Of a stretch of 64,000 nucleotides of DNA, positions 52,626 to 63,212 are shown piece by piece. A model generated the notes under the pieces. The model had not been told where the DNA came from. It did not search any database and saw nothing but the letters and a program-made list of their open reading frames with translations. A program made the position numbers and the translations under genes. How positions within the stretch are numbered: position 1 is the first letter of the stretch; each line of letters starts with the position of its first letter. This stretch comes from Harmothoe impar (taxonomy: Eukaryota > Annelida > Polychaeta > Phyllodocida > Polynoidae), in contig OX381721.1 of NCBI GenBank assembly GCA_947462335.1, forward strand, positions 32,850,303 to 32,914,302, in the 5' to 3' direction.

Positions 52626-53327
52626 GGCCCAGTGGATGTTTCCTTAAGGAGGGAGCAATTGCACTGACCAAACGGTAGAATAGCACAGCTATAGGCATGT
52701 ATATTTTTCTGCTATATTCAAAATGTACCAAAGCTACAATGATCCTGAGATAAAATGTAATCCTATTCAGTGTCTAAAAACAATATGAAAATGAGCTAAT
52801 TTGTCTTGCCACTGTAAAAATAGGAACCCATACGATTAACTCTTAGGGACCGCATAAAGCTTTCTAATTTAGTAAGCTTTTTTTGTCTTAAAATGGTCGA
52901 CATGCTACCAGAACTGCTGTTGGGTGTAAAGAGGTAGGGGGAGAGTGACACATGGGTATTCAGGGAAGTTGGTGGTCAGGGGCGGTTGGTGGGGAGGGAG
53001 GGGTTAGTGGGGTTAGTGGGGGTTAGTGGAGGGCTATTGGGGTGACAAGGTTAAGCAGGGGCAGCTTCCCATTTACACATGTTTACAGGGAGGGGGCAGG
53101 GGGATCTATAGCTAACCACACACACAAACAAACCCCTGCCACAAACTCTCCAATCAATCTGAGGCAGCCAACTCAACCAATATCTCTCTCTGAGACTGTA
53201 AAACCTCTCTCCCAGGATTTGCTTAGCAGTAGACACGAATCGGAAACTGACTTTGATAGATAAACATTAGCTGCCGATGGGAAAAGATGGCTATAAGCAT
53301 ACAGAGAGTACTGTATCTCCTGGCACC
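52626..53327. other. Spacer; contains TGAGCTAATTTGTC word
   Basis: GAAAATGAGCTAATTTGTCTTG near 52,786 recurs as GGAAATGAGCTAATTTGTCCTG near 56,525. 52,980-53,040 is a GGGGTTAGTG repeat. 53,100-53,125 is ACACACAAACAAAC. No exon-like frame. Confidence 0.4.
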
Positions 53328-53613
53328 TACCCAGGAAACTGGGGTGAGGAAGGGTGAGACTAGTGCGAGCATTGCCCATAGAGCAAGGTAGGGTGAGCCC
53401 TGTGTTTAGAAGCTCACCCTATGTGCTAGACTGGGCAAGTCTTGTGCCTATAGCCTCCTCTGCCCAAACCCACACTGAGGGTGACCCTCTGGTCTGTGTG
53501 CTGGCACACCATCTTACCCAAGGTCCCCCAAGCATGCACGCCAGTATTTAGTATAGGTTGTGTATTGCCATGGTGGATAAATAGAGGTTCCTTTATATGG
53601 CCACCCAACACAG

Positions 53614-53716
53614 ATCCGATAGTATAGTGGTCATCACTGGTGCTTTGTATGTGAAAGGTCCAGGGTTCAAGACTCGGCCATGCCAACCTACCCACCATTT
53701 TTTCTTATTTTTACTA
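53614..53716 (+). repeat. tRNA-derived SINE, copy 1
   Basis: TCCGATAGTATAGTGGTCATCA (A box) and GGTCCAGGGTTCAAGACTCGG (B box), about 66 bases. These resemble the TAGTATAGTGG core of tRNA-Asp/Glu/Val genes. Followed by CCAACCTACCCACC and a T-rich tail. The acceptor stem does not pair cleanly, so it is a SINE head rather than a working tRNA. Confidence 0.7.
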
Positions 53717-54023
53717 ATGTAACTTTACAATTGTCCATAAAATACATGTCACTGGTCTATTGTTCTTAAAACAAGGAGCAACTGGGAGAACTCACATCAT
53801 AGCTGCATTAGGACTTTCCTTATGCTACTGCAAGCCCCTCTTGTAACTCTTCCACAGTGCCACACACTCCCAGCCATCAAGCCTGGATTTGGGCAACATC
53901 ACAGAGAGCTGGATAGGGCTAGCACAAGATTCAGGCTTGTGTGAGGGCAATGCTAGGAACAAAAGGTTAAAACATTCCAATGTACAATACATATAGGTTC
54001 CTTAGATATCCCAACCTTGTACC

Positions 54024-54122
54024 CACATGGTGGTCTGGTGGTCATCACAGTCACCTTGTATCCCAAAGGTCCAGGGTTCGTGACTCAGCCATGTCAACCT
54101 TCCCACCGTTTTATCTTCAATT
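54024..54122 (+). repeat. tRNA-derived SINE, copy 2
   Basis: Same head: TGGTGGTCATCAC and AAAGGTCCAGGGTTCGTGACTC, then CCATGTCAACCTTCCCACC. The A box is more decayed than in copy 1. Only a short T-rich loop separates it from copy 3, in opposite orientation. Confidence 0.7.
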
Positions 54123-54127
54123 TTCTA

Positions 54128-54232
54128 TTTTTATGAAGAAAAAATTGTGGGTAGGTTGACATGACCGAGTCACGAACCCTGGACCTTTGGGGTACAAGGG
54201 GACGGTGCTGACCACTATACTACAGTGTGGGT
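54128..54232 (-). repeat. tRNA-derived SINE, copy 3 (inverted)
   Basis: Minus strand: TGTAGTATAGTGGTCAGCAC and CCAAAGGTCCAGGGTTCGTG. Forms a tail-to-tail pair with copy 2, so transcription through both would give a ~100 bp hairpin. The better A box suggests a younger insertion. Confidence 0.72.
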
Positions 54233-54486
54233 GTGAGGTGTTGACATATAAGTAACTGATATATACTGCACACTGGACAACCCCACACATTGTGCAAGCC
54301 CTCACCCACCTCTCACCCAAGTTTCCCCACCACCAGCTAGCCACTGGGTGGGATTGGGTGGGCATGTGGAAGGGCTAGGGCACCTCACCCCAAAGCTCAC
54401 ACTACCTCACCCCTTGAGCTAGGCACAAAAGTAGTTCGCCCTAGCTGGCACTAGCATGCTCTAGCCTCACCCCAGTTTCCTGGGTA

Positions 54487-55680
54487 CTTGTTAAAAAGTG
54501 CCATCTGTACCCCCTACACACATTAGCTAGCCCCATACCGAGCACCTACTAAAGTCATCACTGCCCCAGTAGTATCACAGGATTATTCAGACACCATTTG
54601 CAGCCCACATGCAGTAGCTAAAGCTAAGGACCCATATTAGGCTTAACGCATATTAAGCATAGATGGGCCACTGTGAAATGGAAAGCAAATGCCAGTTTGA
54701 GGTGGGTAGTTTCAAGTAAAGGTTAAGTGCCAAGTAGTGCCATCAGGAATTGAGACACCATTGAAAACAGAGGCTTATTTCATGAGTTTCATGATACTTA
54801 TTTTGCAAGATGGGTGCCAAATTGAATATAGCTCAAGATCCAATTAATGAAGTAACAGACAGTTTTATATTTTCTTTTGTAGTTCTTTCATGTAATTGCA
54901 GACACGATTTATCAAAATGACACAAAAAGGACCTGCAAAATCGATTTTTACAGGGGTCAGATATAGGGCTTCACTTGATGAGGTCATACAACAACAAATA
55001 CTTGGTAGGACTATTATACTGGTGGGAGGAATATGAAGAGCTTGTTTGTGAAAGTGCTACTATTTGCACAATGAGTTGCTGCCTATAACTGCCACCATTA
55101 GCAAAAAAGAAACAAAGAGATAGGAGACAATGTGGGGGGCAGTTATAGGTATATAAGCTTCTCTTGTGGATATCATAGGCAATGCAGTTAACCGACATAC
55201 CACATAACCTGACCTTCACTCCCTTCCTCTTCTCTCTTGTACAACCATTCTGCTCCTACCCAGAAGTCCCCACACAATTACTCCTTCTCCTGCCCCAAGG
55301 ATGTACCCCTCCTCATTATACCCATCCTACCCCACCCCTCCCCCAGACAGACGCTACCCACACGCCCCAGGTACAGGCCCTGATCCAGGCAGTTGGCAGG
55401 CACGGCACCCTTCAACATTAGCTAAGCAGCACGGTTGGGGCAGACACTACCCCCTAGCCCTGCCTGGTACACTGGGCTCCTGTGGTTTGTTACACCATCG
55501 GTAAGCACTAAACGTAAGGCGTGGACATACACAGTTTAGCTGTTACCAATGTTATTGTAAACAAGAGAACCCATTGTATATCCACATGTGTATAAGAAGT
55601 CTTGCAATTGCTATTGGTAGTTTTGTCTAGACCAGTGGTATTGTAGACTACAAGACCCAGTATAAATCCACCCGCAGTTT
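54487..55680. other. Spacer, no gene seen
   Basis: Unique-looking. The C-rich 55,300-55,390 stretch opens Pro-rich frames that are not gene-like. The segment 55,500-55,680 leads into the minisatellite with partial TACCAGTGGTA units. Confidence 0.4.
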
Positions 55681-55681
55681 A

Positions 55682-56365
55682 CCAGTATGCCAGTGGTATC
55701 ATACACCACAGGAGCCCTGTGTACCAGGCATACACCACAGGAGCCCAGTGTACCAGTTACCATGGTATCATACACCACAGGAGACCTGTGTACCAGTTAC
55801 CAGTGGTATTACACACCACAGGAGCCCAGTGTACCAGTTACCATGGTATCATACACCACAGGAGCCAAGTGTAACAGTTACCATGGTATCATACCCCACA
55901 GGAGCCCTGTGTAACAGCTACTGGTGGTATCATACCCCACAGGGGCCTAGTGTACTGGTTACAGGTGGCATTATACACCACAGGAGCCCAGTGTACCAGG
56001 TACCGGTGGTATCATACACCACAGGAGCCCCGTGTACCAGTTACCAGTGGTATAATACACCACAGGAGCCCTGTGTACCAGGCATACACCACAGGAGCCC
56101 AGTGTACCAGTTACCGGTGGTATTATACACCACAGGAGCCCCGTGTACCAATTACCGGTGGTGTAAATTCACCACAGAGGCCCAGTGTACCAGTTACCTG
56201 TGGTATCATACACCACAGGAACCCAGTGTACCAGTAACCAGTGGTATTGTACCCCTCGGGAGCCCAGTGTACCAGTTACTGGTGGTATCATACACCACAG
56301 GAGCCCAGTATACCAGTCACCAGTGGTAATATACCCCATAGGAGCCCTGTGTACCATGCCCCCTG
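55682..56365. repeat. ~42-bp minisatellite, about 16 units
   Basis: Units of GTGTACCAGTTACCAGTGGT + ATCATACACCACAGGAGCCC with single-base changes and two shortened units. CACCACAGGAGCCC is the most constant block. TACCAGTTACC.GTGGTA gives each unit a small inverted repeat. The 42-base period keeps a 193-codon plus frame open (14-residue period with TTGAQCTSYQWYH-type peptide), almost surely a repeat artefact. Confidence 0.95.
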
Positions 56366-57417
56366 GCCGGGTAGCACCTTGGTACACAGATATGGTAATA
56401 TAGCACGTCTACTACCCCCCTGCCCCCCGGTGTAGGTGTCCGGTGGTCAGGGACCCGCGCGCCCCTCTTCCCACCCGTAGGCGCGTGCGCACTCAGTAGT
56501 GTAATCCCCGTCTCACAGAGTGAAGGAAATGAGCTAATTTGTCCTGAGAGCCACCGTAACAATAGCTACTCAGAGGGACCCCCCAGGGAGACATGGCTAA
56601 TTGAGAGCTGCTACTGTGAGTATATGATGAATACTGTATTGTATGGTGTTAATTCACTAATGAGCAAAGTGCTGCCCCAGAATATTCAGTTATAGGAGAT
56701 AAAGCTATATTTAGATTTATATGCACATAACGCCAGGCTTTCTCAGATAATTTGATCCACAAGAGTCTCTTTAGCCCTATCAATGGTAATTTATGGTCGA
56801 TGGATTACACCAAAAGTGCACTGCCTATGTCCTTCCTAAAATTGACTGAAAAAACAAGAAACATAGTTCATTAATTCACCATTCAGCGCTTAGAATGGTC
56901 AAGAGAGCAAACAAACTAAAAATATGATTTCACTATTTGAGACAGCTGACCAGAGACTGAGGCCCTGCTGCCTGCTCACGTCCTGGTGGACTCACCAGTT
57001 GCTGGGTGGATATTGCTAAAGCCGCTTGGTAGTGGGCTTGGGAGATAAGTTTACCCAGGGTTCTGGGACTACATAACCTCCACAGCCCCTGGCACTCACC
57101 CCCCCCCCCCACACACACACACACACACTACTCTCCACCCCCGCCCCTAACCCGACCCCAGTGTCCCGCTGCCAGTCCAAATGCTCCACATTGGAGACAT
57201 AGAGACTGGGTGCATATAGAAAGTTGGTTCGCAACACTGGGTTTCAGGATCTAGGCACTCTCTCAAAGCACAAGCACTGCTCATCAAACACTGCCAAAAC
57301 CAGACTGTTGGGAATACTTAACCACCATGTAATGTATACTTGATAATTTATTCAGCTGGGTTGGACTGTTGGAGTCTACAGCAAGAATGTGTCGGGAGAG
57401 TGACCCCTCTATTTCAG
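56366..57417. other. Spacer with possible conserved noncoding stretch
   Basis: 56,520-56,640 has GAGCTAATTTGTCCTGAGAGCC and CATGGCTAATTGAGAGCTG, the first shared with 52,786. 57,098-57,128 is a C run followed by (AC)n. No exon-like frame. Confidence 0.35.
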
Positions 57418-57530
57418 ACACTCTCCCAGCAGAGGCATGCAACGTGCGTTGCCATGACAGCGTACCCAGAAAACCTTGCTAAAATGGCCAGAGGCTAGCT
57501 CGGAACGTCGCATGCCTCTGCTGGGAGAGT
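57418..57530. repeat. Hairpin with ~25 bp arms
   Basis: ACTCTCCCAGCAGAGGCATGC (57,419) pairs with GCATGCCTCTGCTGGGAGAGT (57,510-57,530). The loop is about 65 bases, with an inner ACGT pair. GTGCTGTTTCAGCG and CTATTTCAGACACTC flanks suggest a slightly longer decayed foldback. Confidence 0.87.
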
Positions 57531-57867
57531 GCTGTTTCAGCGTTGCACCCCTCAAAGAGGCATTCCTCAGTCAATCTCTCTCTGAAAATGACCAATAGAT
57601 TCAACAACGTTCTGGCTCTATATCAGCTGAGTAAGAGCAATAGGGCACCATATGATAAGGTGGGTTAGATGTCCCCAGACGTTCCTCTATGTTGGATAAA
57701 GCCTGGCTGCGACCTCAGCTCCCCACCTTCGAACAAACCCCCCTCCCCACCCTGGGCCTCTTACAGTCGGGTATCAAGCCGTATCAAGTCAGCAGAGACA
57801 GGCAAATATTGAAGCAGGCTGGAGGCAGGAAATGGCCGCTAGGCAGTCAACACGATGCCACACCGGG
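57531..57867. other. Spacer ending in a repeat shared with the window end
   Basis: GGGTATCAAG...AAGTCAGCAGAGACA...AATATTGAAG at 57,769-57,813 matches the last ~35 bases of the window (63,969-64,000), so a duplicated block probably continues beyond the right edge. Confidence 0.6.
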
Positions 57868-58078
57868 TGAAATAGGGACAGTTACTATTCTAAATACTCC
57901 TACCCATCCTACAGTACCAACTAGGCTGAAATAGGGACCGTTACTATTCTAAATACTCCCACCCGTCCTACAGCACCAAATATAGGCTGAAATAGGGACC
58001 ATTACTATTCTAAATACTCCTGCCAATCTTACAGCACCCACTAGGCTAAAATAGGGACCATTACTATTCTAAACTACA
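57868..58078. repeat. ~55-57 bp tandem repeat, about four units
   Basis: Units of GGCTGAAATAGGGACCATTA + CTATTCTAAATACTCC + TACCCATCCTACAGCACCA. The last unit is degenerate. A plus frame crosses the first unit only. Confidence 0.9.
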
Positions 58079-58286
58079 GCTACCCTACAGGAATAGGATC
58101 CCTTACTACTATAAATAGTACCTTTTACCGTTATCAACCTTTTCTTTCATAGGTCAGCAATCGGCTAACAAGTGGTCCTCAAAGGATGTATAAATGACAA
58201 CACTATAACTCAGAGTATCGGGTTATGATGTGTCACATGACCCTGCTTACCGGCCCCTTATCTGTACAACACCAGAGACAGCTCAC

Positions 58287-58352
58287 CTATAGGTCAATGC
58301 AGCAAGAAAGGGGGACTTTTCAGAAAGGCTGTTGACAAAGTTTTTGGACTTT
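58287..58352. mobile_element. Mariner-like MITE, family M1, truncated
   Basis: CTATAGGTCAATGCAGCAAG, then GGGACTTTTCAGAAAGGCTG; homology ends near 58,352 with no right end. A left-end relic. Confidence 0.8.
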
Positions 58353-59272
58353 TCGGCTGCGGACATATGACTGATTTTGTTCGCCAAGCAAGTTTATTTT
58401 ATTTGTATTTAGCTGTAAGGAAAGAGGGGAATTAGGTTGAGAGGGTGAGCAATACAAAAGTGGTGGAGGGGTACAGGTGCATGGATGAACAGCGTTTTCA
58501 TTTGGGATGTGTAGAGCAGCTGGAGGGTGGTTGTCCTTGTATGGGAGAAGAGTAATCCTGGTCAGGGTTTGTCAGACCCCAGATGGGTGTCTCCTGTAAC
58601 CCAGACTTAAGTCATAATTCCACATGAGGAGAAAACAATATGGACAGAAAGGGAAGTATAGCGGATGAGAGTGATACAGAGAGGGAAACAGACAGGCATA
58701 TCCAGGGACAGAGGACAGAAGACAGAGAGTGGTTTGCATTATTACTTCTTCTTCTTCCTCAACACATGGTATCCTTTTTATCACTCACATGCCATTAATT
58801 ATTCCCTTGACACAGACACCCAGAAAGATGAGACCCTGCAGCTGCCTCCTAAATGTGTGAAGTTAATCTCCCATATCTTTCTCAATTAGTGTCAGTAATT
58901 GAGCCAACAAGCTCCCACACCACCGAGTGACCACGGCTGCTTTTTTCCAATTTGAAATTGCAAAACACCTTATGAGGTGTTTCTTTTCTTTTAAAGTAGA
59001 ATTTTGACAAATTCAACAGCAGAGAAAAAAAGCATCTGTCTGGAAAATTCATGAGGCAGTTCTATCCAGCTTCTTTTTTGAATTGGCTAACTATTTAGCT
59101 TCCAAAGGGTAGATTCACCATGGGTCGAACACGAACCCTGAGACGGACATTGGAATTTCAGGTGATTCGTGTAGGATATGACTTCTAGCGTTTGTTTCTT
59201 GGAAAGAATAACATTTTGAACTTTACCATTGTTTACAGTTATGTATGACTTCCAATGAGAACTGCCTCCACA
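58353..59272. other. Spacer with possible conserved noncoding stretch
   Basis: 58,840-58,920 has GTTAATCTCC, CTCAATTAGTGTCAGTAATTGAGCC (CTCAATTA/TAATTGAG inverted pair) in a unique-looking stretch. 58,680-58,730 is a GACAGAGGACAGA purine run. No exon-like frame. Confidence 0.35.
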
Positions 59273-59345
59273 GACTCCATAGCACAGTGGTAGAATGTAT
59301 GCCTTCATATTGAAAGGTTGATGGTTCTCACCCCCGTCAGGTAAC
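59273..59345 (+). repeat. tRNA-like sequence (SINE head or tRNA relic)
   Basis: CATAGCACAGTGGTAGAATG (A-box-like) and GGTTGATGGTTCTCACCCCC (B-box-like) at tRNA spacing, about 72 bases in all. ACTCCAT...GTCAGGT ends do not form a good acceptor stem. Different in type from the 53.6-54.2 kb SINEs. Confidence 0.45.
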
Positions 59346-61954
59346 ATGTTTCACCATTTTATCACCATTTGATAATACTTATGAAACAAAGGTCCCCTGG
59401 TGGTCTATGGTCAAACTAGACAATATACCTTGCAGAAAACTGCGCAGTGAACGAAAATTACATCAGATTGACCCACCTTACAGGGACTTGAGCCAGAGCG
59501 TTTTACAGTATGTGGCAAAACACTTAACCTTATAGCTCAGGACCCTCCTATTTCCTCAGCTTCTTTGGAAAGCGTATGCTATCATAGTCTAATGGTAAAA
59601 CCTAACAAAAATCTAGCTACTTTTACACCAAGAGATTGACCAACCTCATGCACACTTAGTCTGCCAGTGAATGCTGGGACCAGACCATAGAGACAACAAG
59701 CCGTGTCAGAGTTAATAGATCAGGTGCTTGCTGGCAGAGACCTGCCTTAACATATAAGACATTGATCTTGGAGCAGGCTCAGTGCTTTAGAGTACAGAAG
59801 TCTCTGTAGGAAGGTAGATCCCCCACCACTCCTTATATAGGCATTAATCTCCATCCTAGGCTATAGGGCTACAGGAAGGCTTCTCTGTGTGGTCAGAGGG
59901 AATTCTCTCCTGGTATCCCAAAGGGCATCGGTTAGAGCAAAGTATTTGGAAGGGCAATATAAAACATCCTAGATTTGATAAAGATTGCAATGTATCATTC
60001 CAGTCAGTGGTATACTATATGCTTTGCCTTTTCTGTATGCATAGTCTTAGTGTCATTTCTTTTCATACTGTGCCATCCTACTGGTCATGGTATCTTCTAT
60101 TGCTAAAGGTGTATGTGGAAACATGGTGTTGAAAAAGAATCATAGATCCGTTCTGCCTCTTCAGGTGTTCATTGGATAACAGTATATATGTGGTATGTAT
60201 ATCGAATTGCAATATCTGAATAAAAATAGTCAAAACAAAGCAAACTTATTGGATGTTTTTATCTATGTGTCTGCCTGTCTATGTATCTTGCTCAAGGCCC
60301 TGTCTATCCCTCCCGCACTCTTTGGTAGTCTCTCTCACTAGTTGTGTTTGAAAACAGAGCCACTGGTGTACAACCAATTAATTACAGGTCTAGAGGCGAT
60401 GTGGTGTAAGATTTCCTTCCACAATCAGGCACATAGCCTAATGCTACCACAATGATTCGGTGCCCCCCCCCCATCCACAGAGAAAATTTCCCAAGACCCT
60501 ATTTCCCAAAGAATACCTCTTCAACATAGGAAAAAGTGGGGGGACAGTTGCTTGCCCCCCTCCCCCCCAAAAAAGTTACAAAATAAAATAAAGGGAGCCT
60601 AAAACTATTTAAAGATATACAATTCCAGAACAGGCATGTAATGAGGCCATCATACTTAAAATCCAATGTTTGAAGCTGGGTCACTAACATCACTAATAGC
60701 ATGCTGGGAGATGAATGAGTGGACAGCAGCTAATTCTGTCACTGTGGCCCATAAATATAAACACCCCTATAAATGAGATCCCACACCATCAGCCAGACAC
60801 AGAGATACATCACCACAAAACCAGCATCAATGTCCACATATGGGGGCTTAATTATACCTCCCAGGGTTGCAGGAACAATAGAATGAGTTTTACACATTTT
60901 GTGTTATACAAATTATTGTGTTTTGAAATGTAACAGTCATTGTTGTGACCAAATAGACTGAAATGCACTACACAGTTATTGACATGTTTTTGTCTGAATC
61001 TGAAAATGTTGTCACTGCTTTAGTAAGACTCTCCCGGTTTCATATCATTGGTACCTTGTTTCCAAGAGCCCCTCTGCATTCTTATCTTCATGTTTCTAAT
61101 CCCTCCGCCCCCCCCCCCCCCCCACTGATAGAGTCTGGTCAAATTCATACTAAAACCTGTTTGTCAAACTGGACTTCAGGAGTTGACCAATCATATCATG
61201 TACACCAGTCCCCGCGCACAGCCTGGCAGGAAGTAACAATCTAAATGTAGCAGTTTGCCCAGTCCTGTTTGGAGCCATGATTGCAGAAAATGGTATCTGA
61301 GCTTGAGGCTGGAATTTTGATGATCAGTCATAACTGACTGGATGGTTAGACCCTGGTAAAGATGTGATTCTCAGAGCAACAGTTTAGAATAACACGAAAT
61401 AGTATCTTGTTTACCTGTTGAGACACCCATGAGTTTATTACATGGGATAGACCCAAAAGATTCTGAAAAAAATAGACAGAGGTCCACAATAATCTGTTTG
61501 AATGAGAGGCTTCTCCACACATGGTACATTGGATCGTATCACACGAGGCAAAACCAGGAGTTCAGACTGATCACAGTGGATCCCTGTATTTATTTCATGG
61601 AATTCTTGATCAATTCCATCAAAATATGCAATTAAAGATTGGTTTCATAACTATTTTGGTGACATCATTGTGCAGAAACAGCCTGTGGAGAATGAGCATC
61701 AGTTTAGATCTACCCCAAACCCCACTGGGGTGTGGAGACTGGCTATTTTAGTGCTTAAGCATAGTCATATTGTTTCTCCACATGAAATAAATACTGAATG
61801 TTTCTAGACTAAGAATACTGAGATATTTTTTTGCAGGTATTCTTTGAAACCTTAAGCTTTCTGGTAATCAGTAACCAAAGATGTTGGTTTGGTACCAGGA
61901 GGAAGCAGGGCTGCAGTACCAGCAGGACCCATAATCATTATCACAATAAGGGCA
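59346..61954. other. Spacer, no gene supported
   Basis: Longest stretch without a repeat call. 59,820-60,160 and 61,429-61,751 have plus-strand frames of 68-81 codons with reasonable composition but no recognised motif or clear splice sites. C runs at 60,463, 60,555 and 61,110-61,124. TAGTCTAATGGTAAAACC near 59,586 is A-box-like without a B box. Confidence 0.35.
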
Positions 61955-62309
61955 TGAGGCTGTGTCTCATGAGCATGGGCCAATGTTTTCATCTATGACC
62001 GGGTGCAATCTATGAGTTGTTGCAATTTATGACTGGCTACCTAGGAAAATACAAATGTAGTGCGCAAGGAGACATAAATAAGGGTAAAAGGGGACAGATT
62101 AATACTGAGACTTTATGATACTAATTTTATTTTCATAGTTTCTATAATTATATCTCTATTTTAACACATATAAAATGGAAAACGCCATCTTATAGGGTCA
62201 TAGATTGCACCCGGTCATAGAATGCATCCAGTCATAGATTGCACCCGGTCATATATTGCACCCGGTCAAGGACGTTCACAATGGCCAGATCTCATGAGAC
62301 ACAGCCATG
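61955..62309. mobile_element. MITE with GGTCATAGATTGCACCC subrepeats (355 bp)
   Basis: Ends TGAGGCTGTGTCTCATGAG and CTCATGAGACACAGCCATGA. Just inside the left end are CTATGACCGGGTGCAATCTATG and a second degenerate copy, facing four copies of GGTCATAGATTGCACCC (17 bp) inside the right end. A right-half copy is at 40,367-40,446. Variation in number of the 17-bp subrepeats is typical of terminal subrepeats in foldback elements. Confidence 0.83.
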
Positions 62310-63110
62310 AGTGGCATACATGAGGCCCAGTCCCACTGCTGGTAAGTACCGTGGGAGTATGAGGGATGTCAGGGGGTGGGTGATAGAGAAAGTTAATCCC
62401 TGAGATAAAAAAGCTGTAACAGTAAAAACGTCCTATTGTAATGAGGATAAGAGGAATAGTAAAAAGTATGACACAGTGCCATAGAAACATATAAAATGTG
62501 CTCTCCACCTCAATCTATCATTCTCAGGGATGAAATGCATCATCAATTCATTCATTGGATTGTATTTTGGTTATTTTTTTCCCTCGTCATTCATTGTTGT
62601 TCCTAAACATATTGGGCCTTATTGTTTCCAGAGCCAAGTGACTTTATTGCAGTATGCCATTTTTTTATTATCCCTTTCATCCAAATAGTTCTCGAATTAA
62701 AATGCATTTTTGTTATGAATCATACCAAAAGTATCAAATATAGATATCGCAGTAAAGGGAAACTGGTGAAATATGAGACTTCACCTGGCATCACCACAGT
62801 TTGGTGCTTTGTGACATTCTTCTAGCTTGTATATTAGTTCTATACAGTGCACGCTAAGTGAATCACGCTCTGGCATGACAACAAAAACGCATCGTGAGTG
62901 ACCTTCGAACACTATACAATCCAGAAAGCATTGGCACATGCCATGCAAATAACATAATTGAATGTTGCTGCCCAATAATAGCAAAATGGATGTTTTATAA
63001 ACATGGTCCATAATAACAGAGCAATTTGCAAATTTGCTGCTCATGCAATGTTCCAATATGGCAGAAGTGGAAATATGTGTGACAAGTAGACAAAAAGGCA
63101 TTAATGAATC
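62310..63110. other. Spacer, no gene seen
   Basis: AT-rich unique sequence. The 125-codon minus frame (62,781-63,158) overlaps a foldback at its start and shows no recognised motif. Confidence 0.35.
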
Positions 63111-63117
63111 ATGTCCT

Positions 63118-63212
63118 TGGTCGTCATGACGCATACATGCAGCCCTGATGAGCACCAATATAGCACTGGCAAGTTACTCGCCATAGCTGCATTGGTGCAT
63201 CATGCCGACAAA
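63118..63212. repeat. GCATGATGCA foldback family, intact member
   Basis: GTCGTCATGACGCATACATGCAGC at the left pairs imperfectly with GCTGCATTGGTGCATCATGCCGAC at the right, around GCACTGGCAAGTTACTCGCC. This is the best-preserved copy of the short palindromic family seen at least eight times in the window. Confidence 0.75.

Larger units (their letters stand above)
53328..54486. mobile_element. ~1.16 kb foldback composite containing SINE copies
   Basis: Outer arms TACCCAGGAAACTGGGGTGAGG (53,328) and CCTCACCCCAGTTTCCTGGGTA (ending 54,486) are inverted. The homology continues inward through GAGCATTGC/GCATGCTC-type and AGGGTGAGC/GCTCACACTACC words for about 100 bp. Between them lie three tRNA-like SINE heads in two orientations. 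It could be a transposon that captured SINEs, or two SINE-bearing copies of one repeat meeting head to head. Confidence 0.7.

Noticed and set aside
53614..54232. Functional tRNA genes
   Set aside because: A and B boxes are recognisable, but acceptor and anticodon stems do not pair well and copies share SINE-like tails. They are better called tRNA-derived SINEs.
55748..56329. 193-codon repeat protein
   Set aside because: A 42-base period keeps the frame open. Other frames are also open over the same array, and no start context or flanking exon is convincing.
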